Of a stretch of 8,261 nucleotides of DNA, positions 6,239 to 8,261 are shown one piece after another. The notes beneath the pieces were generated by a model. The model had not been told where the DNA came from, made no database searches, and saw nothing but the letters and a program-made list of their open reading frames with translations. The DNA comes from Lactobacillus helveticus DSM 20075 = CGMCC 1.1877. GTDB taxonomy: Bacteria; Bacillota; Bacilli; Lactobacillales; Lactobacillaceae. Where the stretch lies: assembly GCF_000160855.1 (NCBI RefSeq), contig NZ_GG700755.1, forward strand, positions 93,284 through 101,544, written 5' to 3'. Both the position numbers and the translations under genes were made by a program. Numbering within the stretch: the stretch's first letter is position 1; each line of letters opens with the position of its first letter.

Positions 6239-7552
6239 TTAAAGTAACTTTTCAAAAGCATCTTCATACTTAGGAATGTCTCCTGCTCCCATGAAGACAA
6301 TGACTGAGTTCTTATTCTTGGTCAAATCAGCAATATTATCCAAATCAATTACTTCAGAACCAGGAATATTCTTAACCAAGTCTTCACTTGAAATATCGCC
6401 ATTAGCTTCACGAGCTGAAGCATAAATTGGAGTAACATATGCTTTATCTACATCACGCAAGATTTCTTCGAAGTCTTTTTGGTACTTCTTAGTTCTTGAG
6501 AAAGTATGTGGTTGAAAGACTACTACTAACTTTTTATCTGGGAACTTTTGGCGAGCTGCTTGAATAGTTGCACGCATTTCTGTTGGATGGTGAGCATAGT
6601 CATCGATAACGGCAATATCGCCAAAGTCTTTTTCACTAAATCTACGCTTAGCGCCCTTAAAAGTAAGCATTCCCTCACGAATATCATCCATTGGAACTTT
6701 TTCAGTATAAGCAACAGCAATAACGGCAGTTGCGTTCAAGATGCTGTGATCACCGAATAAGTGAATTTCAAATTCACCCAAATCTTTACCATGTGCTAAA
6801 ACGTGGAACTTAGAGCCAGTGGTTGATTTCTTAATATCAACGGCTTGGAAATCGTCAGTATCCTTAAAGCCATAAGTATATTTAGGAATATCAGTCTTAA
6901 GACTTTGAAGACGCTTATCATCACCCCAAACAAAGAGAGCCTTCTTAGTTTGGTCAGCGGCTGATTGGAATGCACTAGTGTAGTCAGCTTGATCCTTGAA
7001 GTAATCTGGGTGATCAAAGTCGATGTTAGTCATAATTTGGTAATCTGGATGATATGCCAAGAAGTGACGACGGTATTCATCAGCTTCATAAACAAAGAAG
7101 CGTGAACCTTCAACACCTTTACCGCGGCCATCACCAATTAAGTATGAAGTTGGAGCAACTTCGCCTAAAACGTGTGATAACAAGCTAGTTGTTGAAGTCT
7201 TACCGTGGGTACCTGAAATACCAATTGAAGTATGCATTTGAACGATTTCTTCAACAGTATCTGGATAAGATTGCCATTTAACGCCCTTATCAATGCAGGC
7301 CTTAACTTCTGGGTTATCTTCCTTAAAAGCATTCCCCTTAACGATTACTTGTTCATCGTTGCTCTTAATATTAGCAGGATCAAAGTTCTTAACATCAATT
7401 CCTACTTTTTCAAGTGGCACTTGAGTGAAAGTATATTTTTCAATGTCACTACCTGCTACGTTGTAGCCCAAGTCATGTAAAAGCAAGGCAAGGGATGCCA
7501 TACCTGTACCCTTAATACCAATGAACCAAATTTGTTTATTCTTGTCTAACAT
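6239..7552 (-). CDS. murC: UDP-N-acetylmuramate--L-alanine ligase
   Basis: MurC is the cytoplasmic ligase that adds L-alanine to UDP-N-acetylmuramic acid using ATP, the first step of peptide stem assembly in peptidoglycan synthesis. The 437-residue protein has full family length and all three domains. The N-terminal Rossmann-type UDP-binding domain has FIGIKGTGMASLA (10-22). The central ATPase domain has the P-loop GTHGKTSTT (114-122), EADEYRRHF (156-164) and NIDFDHPDYF (176-185). The C-terminal domain has IDDYAHHPTE (316-325), QPHTFSRT (347-354) and MGAGDI (421-426). No essential residue seems missing. GAGGG 7 bases before ATG 7550-7552 supports the start. The gene stands alone, transcribed from its own promoter and closed by a two-way terminator. 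It is not in a mur/dcw cluster here. It should be essential. Confidence 0.97.
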   Translation of the reverse strand: MLDKNKQIWFIGIKGTGMASLALLLHDLGYNVAGSDIEKYTFTQVPLEKVGIDVKNFDPANIKSNDEQVIVKGNAFKEDNPEVKACIDKGVKWQSYPDTVEEIVQMHTSIGISGTHGKTSTTSLLSHVLGEVAPTSYLIGDGRGKGVEGSRFFVYEADEYRRHFLAYHPDYQIMTNIDFDHPDYFKDQADYTSAFQSAADQTKKALFVWGDDKRLQSLKTDIPKYTYGFKDTDDFQAVDIKKSTTGSKFHVLAHGKDLGEFEIHLFGDHSILNATAVIAVAYTEKVPMDDIREGMLTFKGAKRRFSEKDFGDIAVIDDYAHHPTEMRATIQAARQKFPDKKLVVVFQPHTFSRTKKYQKDFEEILRDVDKAYVTPIYASAREANGDISSEDLVKNIPGSEVIDLDNIADLTKNKNSVIVFMGAGDIPKYEDAFEKLL

Positions 7553-7570
7553 TTATTTACCCTCGAATTT

Positions 7571-7590
7571 TTAACGTTTTTATTCGTTAA
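7571..7590 (-). promoter_or_regulatory. Inverted repeat in the murC leader
   Basis: TTAACG (7571-7576) and CGTTAA (7585-7590) are perfect arms around 8 bases. The repeat lies directly downstream of the predicted transcription start and ends 18 bases before the murC start codon. It could be an operator or a weak mRNA hairpin near the 5' end. No protein or ligand can be named. Confidence 0.35.
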
Positions 7591-7600
7591 CTATTTTACC

Positions 7601-7628
7601 ATTATATGAACTCGATTAAAGTTCAAAA
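7601..7628 (-). promoter_or_regulatory. Promoter of murC
   Basis: On the minus strand there is TATAAT (7601-7606), a 16-base spacer and TTTTGA (about 7623-7628) as a weak -35. The spacer contains the dyad GAACT-N7-AGTTC (7608-7612 and 7620-7624), which could be a repressor site. The -10 is perfect; the -35 is approximate. Confidence 0.55.
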
Positions 7629-7649
7629 TAGAAAAATGATGATTATAGA

Positions 7650-7689
7650 AAAAAGTTGATGAATTAGTTTAAAACTAGTTTATCAACTT
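7650..7689 (-). terminator. Terminator of the zeta-like kinase gene
   Basis: AAGTTGAT (7653-7660) and ATCAACTT (7682-7689) pair perfectly. TAGTTT and AAACTA extend the stem inside a small bulge. On the minus strand the hairpin runs into a T-tract formed by the A-run at 7649-7654. It lies just past the stop codon at 7696-7698 and separates this gene from murC. Confidence 0.82.
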
Positions 7690-7695
7690 CCTTTA

Positions 7696-8214
7696 TTACA
7701 TATTTCCTATTCGCTGATAAATCCTAACTAAGGAATCGCCTGAATTATCATATAAACTTACAAAATCAAATTCACTTATCAATTCGTGTAGCATATTCAA
7801 AGATCTATCATATCTTTTTATAATCATTTTTTCTGTAACGCCATGACCACCATTTGTTACTCGAGATTTAACACGTTTTATTGCCAGTTCTGCCGATGAT
7901 AATCCTACATAAAGCAAATATAATTTAAACCCTTTATTTTTAGCGTAATTTAAAATTTTCATATAAGTTTTTGCATGCGCTGCAAGTGTAGTTTCAAAAC
8001 TACATGTTTCATGTCTTTCAAGATGTTCTTGTAATTCATTTCTATCAATTCGCATTGCCGAAAGATTTTTAGAATCATCGTGCCAATCCCAACCATTTCG
8101 ACGACTTATTTCATCTGCATTTACTTTATACGTAATAACTTTATTAAACTGACTTTGGGTTAATGTGGATTTTCCCGCACCAGTCACACCAGCGAAAATA
8201 TATAAAATAGGCAT
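7696..8214 (-). CDS. Zeta toxin-like P-loop kinase
   Basis: A 172-residue P-loop NTPase resembling the zeta toxin / COG4185 group. True zeta toxins phosphorylate UDP-N-acetylglucosamine and block wall synthesis; many chromosomal relatives have unknown substrates. The Walker A is FAGVTGAGKST (7-17). VNADEI (31-36) carries the Asp expected in the substrate site, and FETTLA (73-78) fits the next conserved strand. RVTNGGHGVTEKMIIKRY (118-135) is the typical basic, GGH-containing lid with the ATP-contacting arginines. All core motifs look intact. Its ATG overlaps the stop of the upstream gene (TAATG at 8212-8216), and the AAGGTGG site lies within that gene, so the two are translationally coupled. 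By hand count, 7741-8040 is about 28% GC, against about 42% in a 120-base murC sample, which suggests later acquisition. It is shorter than streptococcal PezT or zeta (about 250-290 residues). Toxin activity is an inference. Confidence 0.78.
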   Translation of the reverse strand: MPILYIFAGVTGAGKSTLTQSQFNKVITYKVNADEISRRNGWDWHDDSKNLSAMRIDRNELQEHLERHETCSFETTLAAHAKTYMKILNYAKNKGFKLYLLYVGLSSAELAIKRVKSRVTNGGHGVTEKMIIKRYDRSLNMLHELISEFDFVSLYDNSGDSLVRIYQRIGNM

Positions 8215-8261
8215 TAGTAGGGGCCACCTTGACTAATAATTTTTTGTTGTTTTTGTGCCAG
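8214..8261 (-). CDS. Partial upstream gene coupled to the zeta-like kinase
   Basis: Only the last 15 codons lie in the window. In frame on the minus strand they read LAQKQQKIISQGGPY, then TAA (8214-8216). Overlap of the stop with the next start as TAATG and the ribosome binding site within the end of this gene indicate one operon. In toxin-antitoxin loci this upstream position commonly holds the antitoxin, but too little is visible to assign a family. Confidence 0.6.
   Translation of the reverse strand: MAQKQQKIISQGGPY

Noticed and set aside
6526..7017. Other-frame ORFs within murC on both strands
   Set aside because: They are shadows of the fully conserved murC reading frame and have no translation signals.

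Overview
The window looks like chromosomal DNA of a low-GC Lactobacillus, most likely from the L. acidophilus / L. crispatus / L. helveticus / L. gasseri clade. The evidence is a helveticin J-type class III bacteriocin gene, a secreted protein with lactobacillar S-layer-associated (SLAP) modules, AGGAG-type ribosome binding sites, AT-rich intergenic DNA and compact hairpin terminators. The species cannot be fixed from the sequence alone. No rRNA, tRNA, CRISPR array or insertion sequence was seen.

Layout. 1-800: a flavodoxin-family gene on the minus strand, broken by two frame changes, with its own promoter and terminator. 831-2116: a minus-strand two-gene unit in which a RelB/DinJ-type antitoxin gene is followed after 17 bases by an SPFH/stomatin-like membrane protein gene; no toxin gene adjoins. 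2111-2250: an AT-rich divergent promoter region. 2251-2373: a 40-codon plus-strand small ORF whose reading frame still looks coding beyond its stop. 2418-2464: a two-way terminator. 2488-3465: a helveticin J homologue on the minus strand. 3466-3602: a 137-base divergent promoter region. 3603-5117: a secreted, short M1-type zinc metallopeptidase on the plus strand. 5206-6183: a secreted SLAP-module protein. 6192-6220: a two-way terminator. 6239-7552: murC on the minus strand, with a recognisable promoter and inverted repeats in its leader. 7653-7689: a terminator. 7696-8214: a small zeta-toxin-like P-loop kinase, with a stop/start overlap (TAATG) to an upstream gene cut off by the window edge.

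How the genes relate. Most of the window concerns the cell envelope: MurC in peptidoglycan precursor synthesis, two exported proteins, a membrane-organising SPFH protein and a bacteriocin-like protein. Zeta enzymes in general phosphorylate UDP-GlcNAc-type precursors, so that gene is thematically near murC, but a terminator separates them and a shared role is only inference. Nearly every unit has its own promoter and terminator, so this reads as a row of independent small transcripts and not as one large operon.

Gene-free stretches. None exceeds 300 bases once the small ORF is counted. The gap 2082-2250 holds promoters only. The first 40 bases hold nothing I can name. I see no complete new multigene system. 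The parts most worth a second look are the toxin-less antitoxin/SPFH pair, the solitary helveticin homologue and the low-GC zeta-like kinase with its truncated partner.
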